NCBI GenBank assembly: GCA_964409905.1
Contig: CAYPET010000004.1
Coordinates: 1-64,000 of the forward strand
Direction: 5' to 3'
DNA: 64,000 nt
Origin: JAGNRR01 sp964409905
GTDB taxonomy: Bacteria > Bacteroidota > Bacteroidia > Chitinophagales > Chitinophagaceae
In this document: in pieces, positions 8,847-17,346 of the stretch
How the letters are laid out: every line of letters begins with the position of its first letter
Position numbering within the stretch: position 1 is the first letter of the stretch
Notes under the pieces: generated by a model
Database searches by the model: none
What the model saw: the letters and a program-made list of their open reading frames with translations, nothing else
Told to the model about the DNA's origin: nothing
Translations under genes and position numbers: made by a program

Positions 8847-10172
8847 ATGAAAAAAGTTTTTCAAATTGTAACGATTTTATGTGTTTTATCTAGTTCGATT
8901 TCTGCTCAATGGACTGTTGATTCTGTATCCATGGCCCCCGGCTACTCAAATAGTGTGTTTTATGCCTTGGGCAATGGGATACAACAAACATCACCTAGTG
9001 CGAACTGGCATTTGGCATTTTCATTAAATATTTTAGATAGCGCATCTGTCTTTGCCAATCACTTTCAAGGCCAGGCAGCTTTAGTAAAAGTCTTTAACAT
9101 TCATAAACCAATTTCTGCCTGGACCAGTGTATCAATCAATGATACAACAGGTGCTGATACCCTATATAGTGGAAATAATGGTTGGTATGAAGGCGCGTTT
9201 AACCAAATACCAAGTGCAAACATTTTTAATTTTGGATGGGGCACTTATGATTTAGCGACTCACGTCATTCGTGGGGATTCGATGTTTCTATTGCAATCCG
9301 GTCCTAAATTTTACAAGTTCGCCATCGATTCGTTGGATGCCATTCCCTATGTATGGCATATTCGTGTGGAGGAGATTAGCGCGACAGCTACCGTGCAGTC
9401 ATACACTATCAACAAGTCAAATTTTACGAATAGATTATTTGCATATTTCAACTTAGATAGCGGCTTGGCTCTAGATCGCGAGCCTGCCATAAGTAGTTGG
9501 GATTTTCAGTTTTTAAATTACCCTCAATATCTTCAGGCTGGTCCGCAATCTGCATGGCGAGGTGTAACCGGTGCCCTGGTAAACCGCGGTACTGCAGTTG
9601 CAAAGGCAGCTATGGTGCATGTTGACACTGCCATGAATAATTATACCCAAATGGTAGGTGGCGCATCTGCACCTACATGGTGGCCGGCAAACTGGGAAAA
9701 AGCCCCCTACACCACTATAGGCTATGATTGGAAGAATTTTGATTATATCAATAACGTGTACATTTTACCCGACTCTCTATCCTATTTTATTAGTGCCAAA
9801 AATGATACAGTCTATCAATTACAATTTCTATCATTTGGTGGTGGTGCGAATGGAGATATTAAGTTTCAGTACCGTCCAATGGGTTCAAGCCCATTACAGG
9901 TAAGTGATTTGAACAACTTAGGAGCTTTAAGTCTTTATCCGAATCCGGCTGCCAGCAGCACGCATATTATGTTTAATGCGAAACAAAATAGTGTGGCAAA
10001 TCTCAGCATCACAGGCTTAAATGGTCAGCGGGTTTATCAGCAGCCATACAATGTTCAGCCTGGTTTAAATGTGATGGCGGTTGATATTCACAACTTGCCT
10101 GCCGGAACCTATATTGTTCAATTGCAGGATAAAGTGTCGGCCGTATCTTATAAATTGACAGTAACTAGATAA
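8847..10172 (+). CDS. HmuY-like protein with T9SS type A sorting domain
   Basis: A 441-residue exported protein. Signal peptide about 1-21 (ISAQ cleavage); residues about 22-340 resemble the HmuY haem-binding family, with repeated aromatic strand patterns (SVFYALGNG, WHLAFSL, SSWDFQFL) and the late TGALVNRGTAVA segment. Residues about 360-441 form a T9SS C-terminal domain: SLYPNPAASSTHI, then LPAGTYIVQL and a basic end. T9SS cargo crosses the outer membrane and is often anchored on the surface. A TonB receptor follows directly, the same arrangement as hmuY-hmuR. The HmuY assignment rests on pattern resemblance and context; the haem ligand is inferred. Confidence 0.72.
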   Translation: MKKVFQIVTILCVLSSSISAQWTVDSVSMAPGYSNSVFYALGNGIQQTSPSANWHLAFSLNILDSASVFANHFQGQAALVKVFNIHKPISAWTSVSINDTTGADTLYSGNNGWYEGAFNQIPSANIFNFGWGTYDLATHVIRGDSMFLLQSGPKFYKFAIDSLDAIPYVWHIRVEEISATATVQSYTINKSNFTNRLFAYFNLDSGLALDREPAISSWDFQFLNYPQYLQAGPQSAWRGVTGALVNRGTAVAKAAMVHVDTAMNNYTQMVGGASAPTWWPANWEKAPYTTIGYDWKNFDYINNVYILPDSLSYFISAKNDTVYQLQFLSFGGGANGDIKFQYRPMGSSPLQVSDLNNLGALSLYPNPAASSTHIMFNAKQNSVANLSITGLNGQRVYQQPYNVQPGLNVMAVDIHNLPAGTYIVQLQDKVSAVSYKLTVTR

Positions 10173-10202
10173 ACTGTTCGTAGCGAATACTCTGCTAAGC
10201 GC

Positions 10203-10210
10203 TAACTTTA
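10203..10210 (+). promoter_or_regulatory. -7 element, leaderless promoter for the TonB receptor
   Basis: TAACTTTA (7 of 8) ends exactly 4 nt before the TTG start at 10215. It supports both the TTG start and some transcription independent of the upstream gene. Confidence 0.4.
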
Positions 10211-10214
10211 TACA

Positions 10215-12458
10215 TTGAAGTTGGAAAATAAAGTGGCGAGAAAATTTTTAGGCATTTTTCATCTGTTGTTGCTCACTTGCGTATTGAGCAATTTAGCAGC
10301 ACAGGATGTTCAGTTAAAATTAATTGACGCCGTTAGTTTGACACCTGTTGCTGGGGCCAACATATTCTGTACGGATGAGGGGGGTCAAAAAAGCGCCATT
10401 CGCTCTGCGGATAATGGTACTGCAGTGCTCACTGGCCTGCAGTTTCCGATGAAGGTAGCGGTTAGTATGATTGGCTATGATAGGGATACCATTAGTCTAA
10501 CGCCAGCTAACACCCAATGGCGTAATTATGCTTACTACCACACCATATTATTGAACCCGCGGAATTCCATGTTGAAAAAAACAGTAGTCACCGGACAATT
10601 GGTGCCGGTTCTGGGTAGCAATTCCATTTATAAGGTTAATGCCATAACTGAATCTGAAATTGCAGAACGTGCCGCCGTAAATCTTACTGATGTTTTACAA
10701 CTTGAAATGAACCAATTTGTAAGTAATGATAATATACTGGGAGCTTCAAACAATATATCAGGTATTGGTGCTCAAAACGTCAAAATTTTATTGAATGGTG
10801 TACCACTAAATGGATCTGAGGCCGGCTTTATAGACTTAAATCAAATCAATATCAATAACGTAAAGCGTATTGAAACCGTACAAGGACCTATGAGTGTTAT
10901 GTACGGCTCAAACGCCCTGGGAGGGGTTATCAATATCATTACTAAAGAAGCAGAAACGAATACAGAAGTCGGACTCCGAACCTATATGGATAATATCTTC
11001 CGTTTCAATGTAGGCGCTGATGTGGGGATCAAAAAAAATCGACATAATTTGAAAGCATCCGTTGGTCGAAATCTTTTTCAGGGCTGGACACCTTACGATA
11101 CGCTTAGTCGTTGGCTATTGTGGAAACCAAAAATTCAGCATAATGCCGATTTGACCTACCGCTATACATTACCCAAAGGAAAATTAAGTCTCTATACTTT
11201 CTTTCTGAACGAAGAAATTGAAAATAAAGGAGTACCCTCCGTTACACCTTTTAAGGCTTTTGCCTTCGATGAATATTATGTAACCAATAGATTACGAAAT
11301 ACCGTTGATTTTGATTATCAGTTGAGCAAGAATGAATATTTTAAGTCACAGAGTACTTTTTCCATATACGATAGAAAAAAGAATCGTTATTTAAAAGATC
11401 TGGTATCGATGGAAAGTCAACTGACGAATGACATTCAGGATCATGATACATCAGTTTTTAATCAGTATCATTTTCGTGGTGCTGTAAGTTCCAACCGGAT
11501 ACGTAATGCTGACTTGATGCTAGGCTATGAGGCAAATTACGAAACTTCACAAAGCACCAAAGTACAGGACGGTTTAAAAAACATGTTTGAGCTCGGCCTG
11601 TTTTCTTCCATGAACTATTCATACAAAAAACTTAGCATTATGCCTTCTTTTCGGTTTAATGTGCATTCCTATTTCCGACAAAATGTATCTTATGGATTAC
11701 ACCTAAAATACAGCCCAAGCACTGCCGAACACTATCGCATCTCTGTAGCACAAGGATATCGTACGCCTACAATTAAGGAGCTCTATTTAGAATTTATTGA
11801 CAATAACCATCGCATTTTGGGTAATGAAAATTTGCGTCAAGAAGAGGGGCTTCATGCTGAAATTTCAGGTGAAAAAAAATGGCAACTTAGCTCGAATACA
11901 GATTTCTATGTGGAAGGAAATGCCATGTACAATCTGCTGAAAAACAAAATCGCATTGAATACAGTCAATATTACAACCAACGAACTGCGTTATTTTAATA
12001 TTGATGCTTTTGAGAATTTTATCGCGTACATAAAATTCAGATTGAACACGAAATACATTTCCACTTCATTAGGCTTATCCCGCACTCAAATTTTGCAAAG
12101 TACTGGTTTGCCTGCTAATACATTCGCTGACGTATTGTCTTCTCTGTCCGTAAGTGTTCCCAAAATAGACACACGGATTAACTTATTTTATCGCTACACG
12201 GCAAATCAGCCAATCTATTTTGTTGATGGAAGTTTTGCCTTAAGTAAGTCCCTAAACCTGGCCAATGTATCCGTTTCAAAAAATATTCTGGAAAGCAAAA
12301 TTCGCTTAAGGTTGGGCGTGAAAAACGTATTTAATATCCAGAATAATTTTTTGAATGATGGCGGAGCAGGGATGAATACATCACCGCATGGAGGAGAAAA
12401 TAATACAACGCTGATGTTGCCCCGATCCGTTTTTTTAGAAATATTGTATAAAATGTAA
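10215..12458 (+). CDS. TonB-dependent outer-membrane receptor (HmuR-like)
   Basis: A 747-residue receptor. After a signal peptide (about to residue 30, ending LAAQ) comes a carboxypeptidase-regulatory-like beta-sandwich (VQLKLIDAVSLTPVAGANIF), then a plug domain (about 120-240) with RIETVQGPMSVMYGSNALGG and VINIITKEAE. A 22-stranded barrel follows, with RTPTIKELYLEF and a C-terminal ILYKM. Plug and barrel resemble haem/vitamin B12-type receptors more than SusC. It lies 42 nt after the HmuY-like gene. Start taken as TTG at 10215, supported by the -7 element; a GTG at 10233 is an alternative. Substrate inferred as haem or a metal chelate. Confidence 0.9.
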   Translation: MKLENKVARKFLGIFHLLLLTCVLSNLAAQDVQLKLIDAVSLTPVAGANIFCTDEGGQKSAIRSADNGTAVLTGLQFPMKVAVSMIGYDRDTISLTPANTQWRNYAYYHTILLNPRNSMLKKTVVTGQLVPVLGSNSIYKVNAITESEIAERAAVNLTDVLQLEMNQFVSNDNILGASNNISGIGAQNVKILLNGVPLNGSEAGFIDLNQININNVKRIETVQGPMSVMYGSNALGGVINIITKEAETNTEVGLRTYMDNIFRFNVGADVGIKKNRHNLKASVGRNLFQGWTPYDTLSRWLLWKPKIQHNADLTYRYTLPKGKLSLYTFFLNEEIENKGVPSVTPFKAFAFDEYYVTNRLRNTVDFDYQLSKNEYFKSQSTFSIYDRKKNRYLKDLVSMESQLTNDIQDHDTSVFNQYHFRGAVSSNRIRNADLMLGYEANYETSQSTKVQDGLKNMFELGLFSSMNYSYKKLSIMPSFRFNVHSYFRQNVSYGLHLKYSPSTAEHYRISVAQGYRTPTIKELYLEFIDNNHRILGNENLRQEEGLHAEISGEKKWQLSSNTDFYVEGNAMYNLLKNKIALNTVNITTNELRYFNIDAFENFIAYIKFRLNTKYISTSLGLSRTQILQSTGLPANTFADVLSSLSVSVPKIDTRINLFYRYTANQPIYFVDGSFALSKSLNLANVSVSKNILESKIRLRLGVKNVFNIQNNFLNDGGAGMNTSPHGGENNTTLMLPRSVFLEILYKM

Positions 12459-12547
12459 TGTGTAAGCGTTTATACTTCAAATATATAAAAAATCGTAATA
12501 AGTTTGGCACGCATTCTGTCTATCGTTAAATAGAAAATGATAGCAAT

Positions 12548-12793
12548 ATGGAAAAAAGTACAAACCAAATACTTTTTAATAGATCGAGCCGAAATGAGTT
12601 TATTAAAAAAAATGCACAAGACGCTAAGAAAATAATTCAATTGATGATAGAGCATGAGTCGAATGACCCGCAAGTCCCCATGAGCATCATCAACCTTTAT
12701 TCAAATAAGATTCAAACTTCCACACGCGCAATTTCGAATAAAATAAAGGAGGATAAACTGCGTGCCTTTGAGTTTTTTGTAATTCAAAATTAG
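12548..12793 (+). CDS. Small hypothetical protein (81 residues)
   Basis: An 81-residue, charged, Asn/Lys-rich soluble protein (starts MEKSTNQILF) without signal peptide, membrane segment or known motif; likely mostly helical. It sits alone between the TonB receptor and the ECF sigma gene on the same strand, 200 nt before the latter. No good promoter or ribosome-binding site was seen. The open frame could be real or chance; the absence of a competing frame on the other strand and plausible composition favour a gene. Confidence 0.45.
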   Translation: MEKSTNQILFNRSSRNEFIKKNAQDAKKIIQLMIEHESNDPQVPMSIINLYSNKIQTSTRAISNKIKEDKLRAFEFFVIQN

Positions 12794-12873
12794 TGTGGTC
12801 AATGCATTTCATAAAAAAAGACTAAAATCAATAGATTCACAGTATTTAGAATTTCTTTAAGAGTTAGTGCTCT

Positions 12874-12881
12874 TATCTTTA
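12874..12881 (+). promoter_or_regulatory. Possible -7 element for the ECF sigma gene
   Basis: TATCTTTA (7 of 8) lies about 115 nt before the sigma gene ATG. Just before it TAAGAG and CTCTTA form a 6-bp inverted repeat with a 6-nt spacer, a possible operator. It would give a long leader. Confidence 0.3.
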
Positions 12882-12995
12882 AATCACAAACGGTTAACCA
12901 ACCGATAAACACTATCTAAAGTATCGCGTATAGAGAACTTTTACTTTTTTAATTAATAACTGATTGGTATCAATCAATCCACTAAGTAAAAGATT

Positions 12996-13577
12996 ATGCG
13001 TAAACAATTCATTAGCGAGCACTTAAGTGCCCACCAACAAGATGTATCGGCAAAGGAAACTGAAATTGCCTACACTCTCAATCAACACAAGGACAAACTG
13101 TATTATGCGGCATACCTACTTGTGAAAGATCAGTACATTGCCGAGGATATTTTTCAAGAAGCCTGCATTAGAGTATTGCGTTCGTTTCGGAATGGTAATT
13201 ATGCCGAGGAAGGCAAGTTTGTGCCATGGGTTGCACGCATTGTAAGAAATTTAGCGATTGATTATATCAGACAAGCCAAAAAACAAACGAAAGTCACTTT
13301 GGCGAATGGTATGGATATTTTTACTTTTCTCGATAGTGGTCAGCGAAATCGGGAAGAGCAAATGGAACATGAGCAAGCTTGTAAAACAGTTAGACAATTA
13401 TTATGCAATATTCCCTACGAGCAGCGTGAGGTGGTTGTCATGCGCATATATGGAGAAATGAGTTTTAAGCAAATAGCAGAGTTGACCAACACAAGCCTCA
13501 ATACCGTATTGGGCAGAATGCGCTATGGACTCATCAACATGCGTAAAATAATCGATAAAAAAAAGTTGATAGTTTAA
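12996..13577 (+). CDS. RNA polymerase ECF-type sigma factor
   Basis: A 193-residue sigma-70 family protein of ECF type. Region 2 (about residues 30-95) includes YLLVKDQYIAEDIFQEACIR and the region 2.4 stretch WVARIVRNLAIDYIRQ. Region 4 (about 130-185) includes IPYEQREVVVMRIYGEMSF, followed by a helix-turn-helix KQIAELTNTSLNTVLGRMRYG. No anti-sigma gene is adjacent: the next gene is convergent. Its TAA interlocks with the stop of the EnvC-like gene over 4 nt. Regulated genes are unknown. Confidence 0.92.
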   Translation: MRKQFISEHLSAHQQDVSAKETEIAYTLNQHKDKLYYAAYLLVKDQYIAEDIFQEACIRVLRSFRNGNYAEEGKFVPWVARIVRNLAIDYIRQAKKQTKVTLANGMDIFTFLDSGQRNREEQMEHEQACKTVRQLLCNIPYEQREVVVMRIYGEMSFKQIAELTNTSLNTVLGRMRYGLINMRKIIDKKKLIV

Positions 13578-15472
13578 GGCTGGCGTACCCAGTTTTCTGG
13601 GTTCTCTTTGTTGGGTGTACCATTTTCGCCAACACGCCAAATTTCAAAATGCACTTTCGTTACACCTGATTCATCGGTTATTACATTTCCTAACACTTGT
13701 TTCAATGCGATTTTTTGCCCCTTTCGCACACTCACGTTTGCCAGTTTGGAATAAACAGTATAAAACGATCCATGATTAATCAGCACCGTTTGTCCTGCAC
13801 CGGGTATAAATATTACTGAAGAAACCTCGCCGGGAAATACAGCATATGCCGGAGCACCTTTTTTTGTTTGTATGTCTATGCCATAGTTTTCGGTATAAAC
13901 ATTAAAAACGGGATGCTTATTTTTTCCAAAACGATCACTGATATAACCGCTTGAAACGGGCCAAGGAAGCCGTCCTTGATTAGCCGCAAAATTGGAGGAT
14001 AAATTTCGTTCTTCCTCTGTCAAGGCTATGGTATAGTTGTTGTTGACCTGCATTTTTGCTCGTTCCGCCAGTTCTTTTTTTCGTTTTTCTGCTTCCTCTT
14101 TTTCAGCTTCACTAGGCACATATCGGGGATTGAGGTATTCGCCACCTTTCTTGGCATTTGCTTCTTTTTCTGCCTCCAGTTTTTCGCGTTCTTTCCTACG
14201 TTGTTTTTTCTCTCTTGCCAGCTTTCGTTCGTATTCTCGCTGTTTTTTCTTTTCGATTTCCAGCTTTTTTTGCAATTCTACTTGCCGCTTTTTTTCTTCT
14301 GCCAGTTTGTTGGCTCTGTCTTCTTCAGCTTTTCGCTGTAAAGCCAATTCAGCCTCACGTTTTTTACGTTGCTCTTCAGCTAGTTGCTTTGCCTTGCGTT
14401 CCTCTTCTTCACGCTCGCGTTTTAATTCTTCCAGCCTTTTGGCTTCATTTTCGGCTTTTTTCTTTTCTAGTGCCAAAGCGCGCTCTTGCTCTATGCGTTT
14501 ATTACGCTCTTCTTCGGCTATGCGCTCGCGTTCGCGTGCTTGTTTTTCTTCTTCCTCTTGCCGTGCTTTTTCCTCGGCAATGCGCTTGTTTTCTTTTTCC
14601 ATCCGCTCTATACGCTCGCGTTCGCGGGCGGAGGCTTCAGCTTTGCGTTTTTCGAGTAACGCTTGTTGTTCTTCCTTAAATTTCTTTTCTTCTGCGGCTT
14701 TTTGTTTGGCCAGTTGCTCTGCAATGGCTCGTTTTCGAGCTTCTTCTACTTCGCGCTGAATGGCATTGGCGATAGCATTGTTTAACTCCAGGGCGGTTTT
14801 GCGCTTTGCAGCTAGTTGTTTTTTGAGTACAGCCTCTTGACCTTTCAGTTTTTCTACCATTTTATTTTGTTGAATGGTTTCTTTTTCCAGGGCTGCATTT
14901 TGCTTGCGCTGGGCCAAAAGGGTGGATGCCTTATCCTCTTTTTTTACTTTTAGATAGTCAATAGTTTTTTCTAATTTGAGGTTGGCCAATTCGATTTTTT
15001 TTGCTTGCTTAGCCCGATAGTTCCGATATTGTTTTACATAGGATAATCGCCGGTTGGCATCATTAAAAGATTTGGCTGAAAATAGAAACAGGACAAAATT
15101 TTGAGCAGTTCTGTTTTTGTATGAAAAACGAACCAGCTCCGCATAGTGTTTTTTTAACTGATTTAGCTCGGCTTGTAATGCCAGAATTTGCTCGTTCGTT
15201 TTGCCGATATTGTTGTCAATGGATGCCACTTGTCTGTCAAGTGTATTCACAAGTTTGTTTCGGGCGTCCATTTTTCGTTGCAACACCTTCAATGCTTCAA
15301 TGGACGTTGTTTTTGTTTTGCTTAGGGTTTCCAGCTGTTTTTCTGTTTTGGAAATTTCTTGCAGCAAATTGATACGCTGCTTCTCAAGGTTGGTACTAGA
15401 TGTTTTTTTCTTTTGCGCCCATCCGATGCCTATCAATGATAGTAATAATATGGAAAAAATGAATTTACGCAC
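13574..15472 (-). CDS. EnvC-like coiled-coil protein with a degenerate LytM (M23) domain
   Basis: A 632-residue exported protein with a GTG start, signal peptide about 1-19 and a long coiled coil. Residues about 25-240 are EnvC-like; about 215-460 are an extremely Glu/Lys/Arg-rich helix with RERERIE-type units. The C-terminal LytM/M23 domain (about 500-632) lacks most catalytic residues: the first zinc His is Asn (NYGIDI, N529), the YxH His is Lys (YSKL), and HxH is KVH (K606). Asp533 and H608 remain. This is as in E. coli EnvC, a murein hydrolase activator rather than an enzyme; a cell-separation role is inferred. The coiled coil is much longer than in EnvC (about 420 residues total). Confidence 0.88.
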   Translation of the reverse strand: MRKFIFSILLLSLIGIGWAQKKKTSSTNLEKQRINLLQEISKTEKQLETLSKTKTTSIEALKVLQRKMDARNKLVNTLDRQVASIDNNIGKTNEQILALQAELNQLKKHYAELVRFSYKNRTAQNFVLFLFSAKSFNDANRRLSYVKQYRNYRAKQAKKIELANLKLEKTIDYLKVKKEDKASTLLAQRKQNAALEKETIQQNKMVEKLKGQEAVLKKQLAAKRKTALELNNAIANAIQREVEEARKRAIAEQLAKQKAAEEKKFKEEQQALLEKRKAEASARERERIERMEKENKRIAEEKARQEEEEKQARERERIAEEERNKRIEQERALALEKKKAENEAKRLEELKREREEEERKAKQLAEEQRKKREAELALQRKAEEDRANKLAEEKKRQVELQKKLEIEKKKQREYERKLAREKKQRRKEREKLEAEKEANAKKGGEYLNPRYVPSEAEKEEAEKRKKELAERAKMQVNNNYTIALTEEERNLSSNFAANQGRLPWPVSSGYISDRFGKNKHPVFNVYTENYGIDIQTKKGAPAYAVFPGEVSSVIFIPGAGQTVLINHGSFYTVYSKLANVSVRKGQKIALKQVLGNVITDESGVTKVHFEIWRVGENGTPNKENPENWVRQP

Positions 15473-15489
15473 GGGTCAGGTCGTTCTTA

Positions 15490-15497
15490 CAAATGTA
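15490..15497 (-). promoter_or_regulatory. -7 promoter element for the EnvC-like gene
   Basis: Minus strand reads TACATTTG, a perfect TAnnTTTG, 17 nt before the GTG at 15472. Confidence 0.5.
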
Positions 15498-15536
15498 TAA
15501 GAAAGCATGGAGACAATGTGTAAAAATTATCTAAAT

Positions 15537-16661
15537 CTAATAGGTAATGAGCTGCTCTTGTATGGTTTCGGGTATTTCACGAAAATCATACTCCTGATTG
15601 CGCAACTGAGGTTCAAAACCGGCATCCCGAATTGCATCTTGAATGCTTTTGTATGTGAAGCGATGCGGTGCACCGGCAGCACTTACTACATTTTCTTCCA
15701 GCATGATACTGCCAAAATCATTGGCTCCGCTATAGAGGCATGCTTGTGCAATTTCTTTTCCGACAGTTAGCCAACTGGCTTGAATGTTTTTGATGTTGGG
15801 CAGCATGATGCGGCTTAGTGCAATCATGCGGATATATTCCTGACCTGTCGTATCATTTTTGGCACGTTTTATTTTTTTCAGAATGGTATCGACATCCTGA
15901 AATGTCCAGGGGATAAATGCCAGAAAGCCTTTTGCATCTGCGGGTTTTTCGCTTTGTACTTGTCTGATCCAAATGAGATGTTCAAAACGTTCTTCTAATG
16001 TTTCTACATGGCCAAACATCATGGTAGCGCTGGTGGTAATGCCTAATTGATGAGCTGCGCGCATGACATCAAGCCACTCCTGACCACCACATTTACCTTT
16101 TGATATGAGCCGCCTTACGCGATCATTCAGTATTTCGGCGCCAGCCCCGGGCAGTGAATCCATACCGGCTTCTTTCAGGGCTTTTAAAACGGCGGTATGA
16201 TTCGAGCCTTCTAATTTGGTTATGTGCGCAATTTCGGGAGGTCCCAAGGCATGCAAACGAATGTTGGGATAAAGGGATTTCAGTTCTTTGAAAAGATCTA
16301 CATAGAATGACAGGCCCAAAGCAGGATGATGCCCACCTTGCAGCAACAGCTGGTCGCCTCCGTATGCAATGGTTTCTTCAATCTTTTGTTTGTAGGTGGC
16401 AATATCTGTAATGTACGATTCGGGGTGGCCCGTCACACGATAGAAATTACAAAACTTGCAATTGGCAATGCAAACATTGGTTGTGTTTACATTCCGGTCT
16501 ATTTGCCAGGTCACCTTGCCATGTGGCACATGCTTTTTACGCATTTCATTGGCCACAAATTGCAAGTTTGCCAGTGGCGCATGATGATATAAATACAAGC
16601 CCTCTTCTTGGCTAAGAAATTCAAAATTGAGTGCTTTTTGATAAAGTTGTTCTAGTTCCAA
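15537..16661 (-). CDS. mqnC: Cyclic dehypoxanthinyl futalosine synthase (radical SAM)
   Basis: A 374-residue radical-SAM enzyme of the futalosine menaquinone pathway, cyclising dehypoxanthinyl futalosine. The 4Fe-4S motif is CIANCKFC (C64, C68, C71). MqnC-type motifs are GGDQLLLQGGHHP, HALGPPEI, LPGAGAEIL, IQASWLTVG and MLEENVVSAAG. Length fits MqnC (about 370). The start is TTG, 43 nt downstream of the peroxidase gene. A -7 element 5 nt before it suggests its own leaderless transcript. The presence of MqnC implies the futalosine route rather than the Men route. Confidence 0.95.
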   Translation of the reverse strand: MELEQLYQKALNFEFLSQEEGLYLYHHAPLANLQFVANEMRKKHVPHGKVTWQIDRNVNTTNVCIANCKFCNFYRVTGHPESYITDIATYKQKIEETIAYGGDQLLLQGGHHPALGLSFYVDLFKELKSLYPNIRLHALGPPEIAHITKLEGSNHTAVLKALKEAGMDSLPGAGAEILNDRVRRLISKGKCGGQEWLDVMRAAHQLGITTSATMMFGHVETLEERFEHLIWIRQVQSEKPADAKGFLAFIPWTFQDVDTILKKIKRAKNDTTGQEYIRMIALSRIMLPNIKNIQASWLTVGKEIAQACLYSGANDFGSIMLEENVVSAAGAPHRFTYKSIQDAIRDAGFEPQLRNQEYDFREIPETIQEQLITY

Positions 16662-16666
16662 TGGCG

Positions 16667-16674
16667 TAAAGTTA
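16667..16674 (-). promoter_or_regulatory. -7 element for mqnC
   Basis: Minus strand reads TAACTTTA (7 of 8), ending 5 nt before the TTG start of mqnC, within the 43-nt gap to the peroxidase gene. Confidence 0.35.
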
Positions 16675-16703
16675 ATGTTGAAGGAGGGATGGCAGGTTAT
16701 TTT

Positions 16704-17243
16704 TTACAGCAGTTTTATCACGTCATCGCTAAGCGGCTTGGTGGTAGGGGGGATAACTGCAATCAGTTTACCTTTTTCATCAATCAGGTATTTCTGAAAA
16801 TTCCACTTCACTTTACTATCCTGCAAATTGTTATAGCGCTTTTGGGTAAGCCAAGTATATATAGGCGCCTGGTCATTCCCTTTTACCGATATCTTTGCCG
16901 CCATAAGGAAACTCACTCCATAATTTTTTTGACAAAACGAGGCAATCTCTTTATTGGAGCCTGGCTCTTGGCCCAAAAAGTTATTTGCCGGGAATCCTAC
17001 AATCACCAGTTTGTTTTTGTATTGCTGGTGCAGTTTTTCCAGTTCTTCGTACTGTGGTGTTAGCCCACATTTCGATGCGGTATTGACAATCAATATTTTT
17101 TTGCCTTTGAATTTCGAAAAATCAATGGTGCCGCCATCCAGGGCTGCTACTTTAAAATCATAAATAGACTTGTATTGTGCTTGAAGTTCTTTTTTTGGAA
17201 ATAGGAATGATAGCATAGCAGTTAATAAAATTAGATTTTTCAT
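16704..17243 (-). CDS. Glutathione peroxidase-family thiol peroxidase, exported
   Basis: About 179 residues from the ATG at 17243 (an upstream in-frame start at 17252 adds three residues). Family motifs are NTASKCGLT with the peroxidatic Cys (about C59), FPANNFLGQEPG and KWNFQKYLID (Trp/Asn of the catalytic tetrad). A hydrophobic N-terminus ending ELQAQ suggests export to the periplasm. Non-seleno members usually use thioredoxin rather than glutathione. A perfect -7 element lies 6 nt before the start, and mqnC follows on the same strand. Confidence 0.93.
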   Translation of the reverse strand: MKNLILLTAMLSFLFPKKELQAQYKSIYDFKVAALDGGTIDFSKFKGKKILIVNTASKCGLTPQYEELEKLHQQYKNKLVIVGFPANNFLGQEPGSNKEIASFCQKNYGVSFLMAAKISVKGNDQAPIYTWLTQKRYNNLQDSKVKWNFQKYLIDEKGKLIAVIPPTTKPLSDDVIKLL

Positions 17244-17249
17244 GAGCGG

Positions 17250-17257
17250 CAAAGTTA
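17250..17257 (-). promoter_or_regulatory. -7 element, near-leaderless promoter for the peroxidase gene
   Basis: Minus strand reads TAACTTTG, a perfect TAnnTTTG, ending 6 nt before the ATG at 17243. This supports the ATG at 17243 over the upstream in-frame start. Confidence 0.5.
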
Positions 17258-17346
17258 GGCCGGTTGTTGCTGCACCGCCGTATTAAACCCTTAAGGTATT
17301 GTTTAATTTGTGTCATGCCTTGGTCAAAAAAGAGCAATGCCAATGC

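Noticed and set aside
10215..12458. SusC identity for the TonB receptor
   Set aside because: Too short (747 residues, SusC is about 1000), no SusD neighbour, and its partner is HmuY-like.
14037..14759. Long open frame of 240 codons antisense to the EnvC-like coiled coil, plus a second at 14158-14679
   Set aside because: Open only because the opposite strand encodes Glu/Lys/Arg-rich repeats; the product is a Ser/Phe/Arg-rich low-complexity string with no family resemblance.
13574..15472. Active M23 endopeptidase
   Set aside because: Three expected His residues are replaced, so an activator role is more likely.
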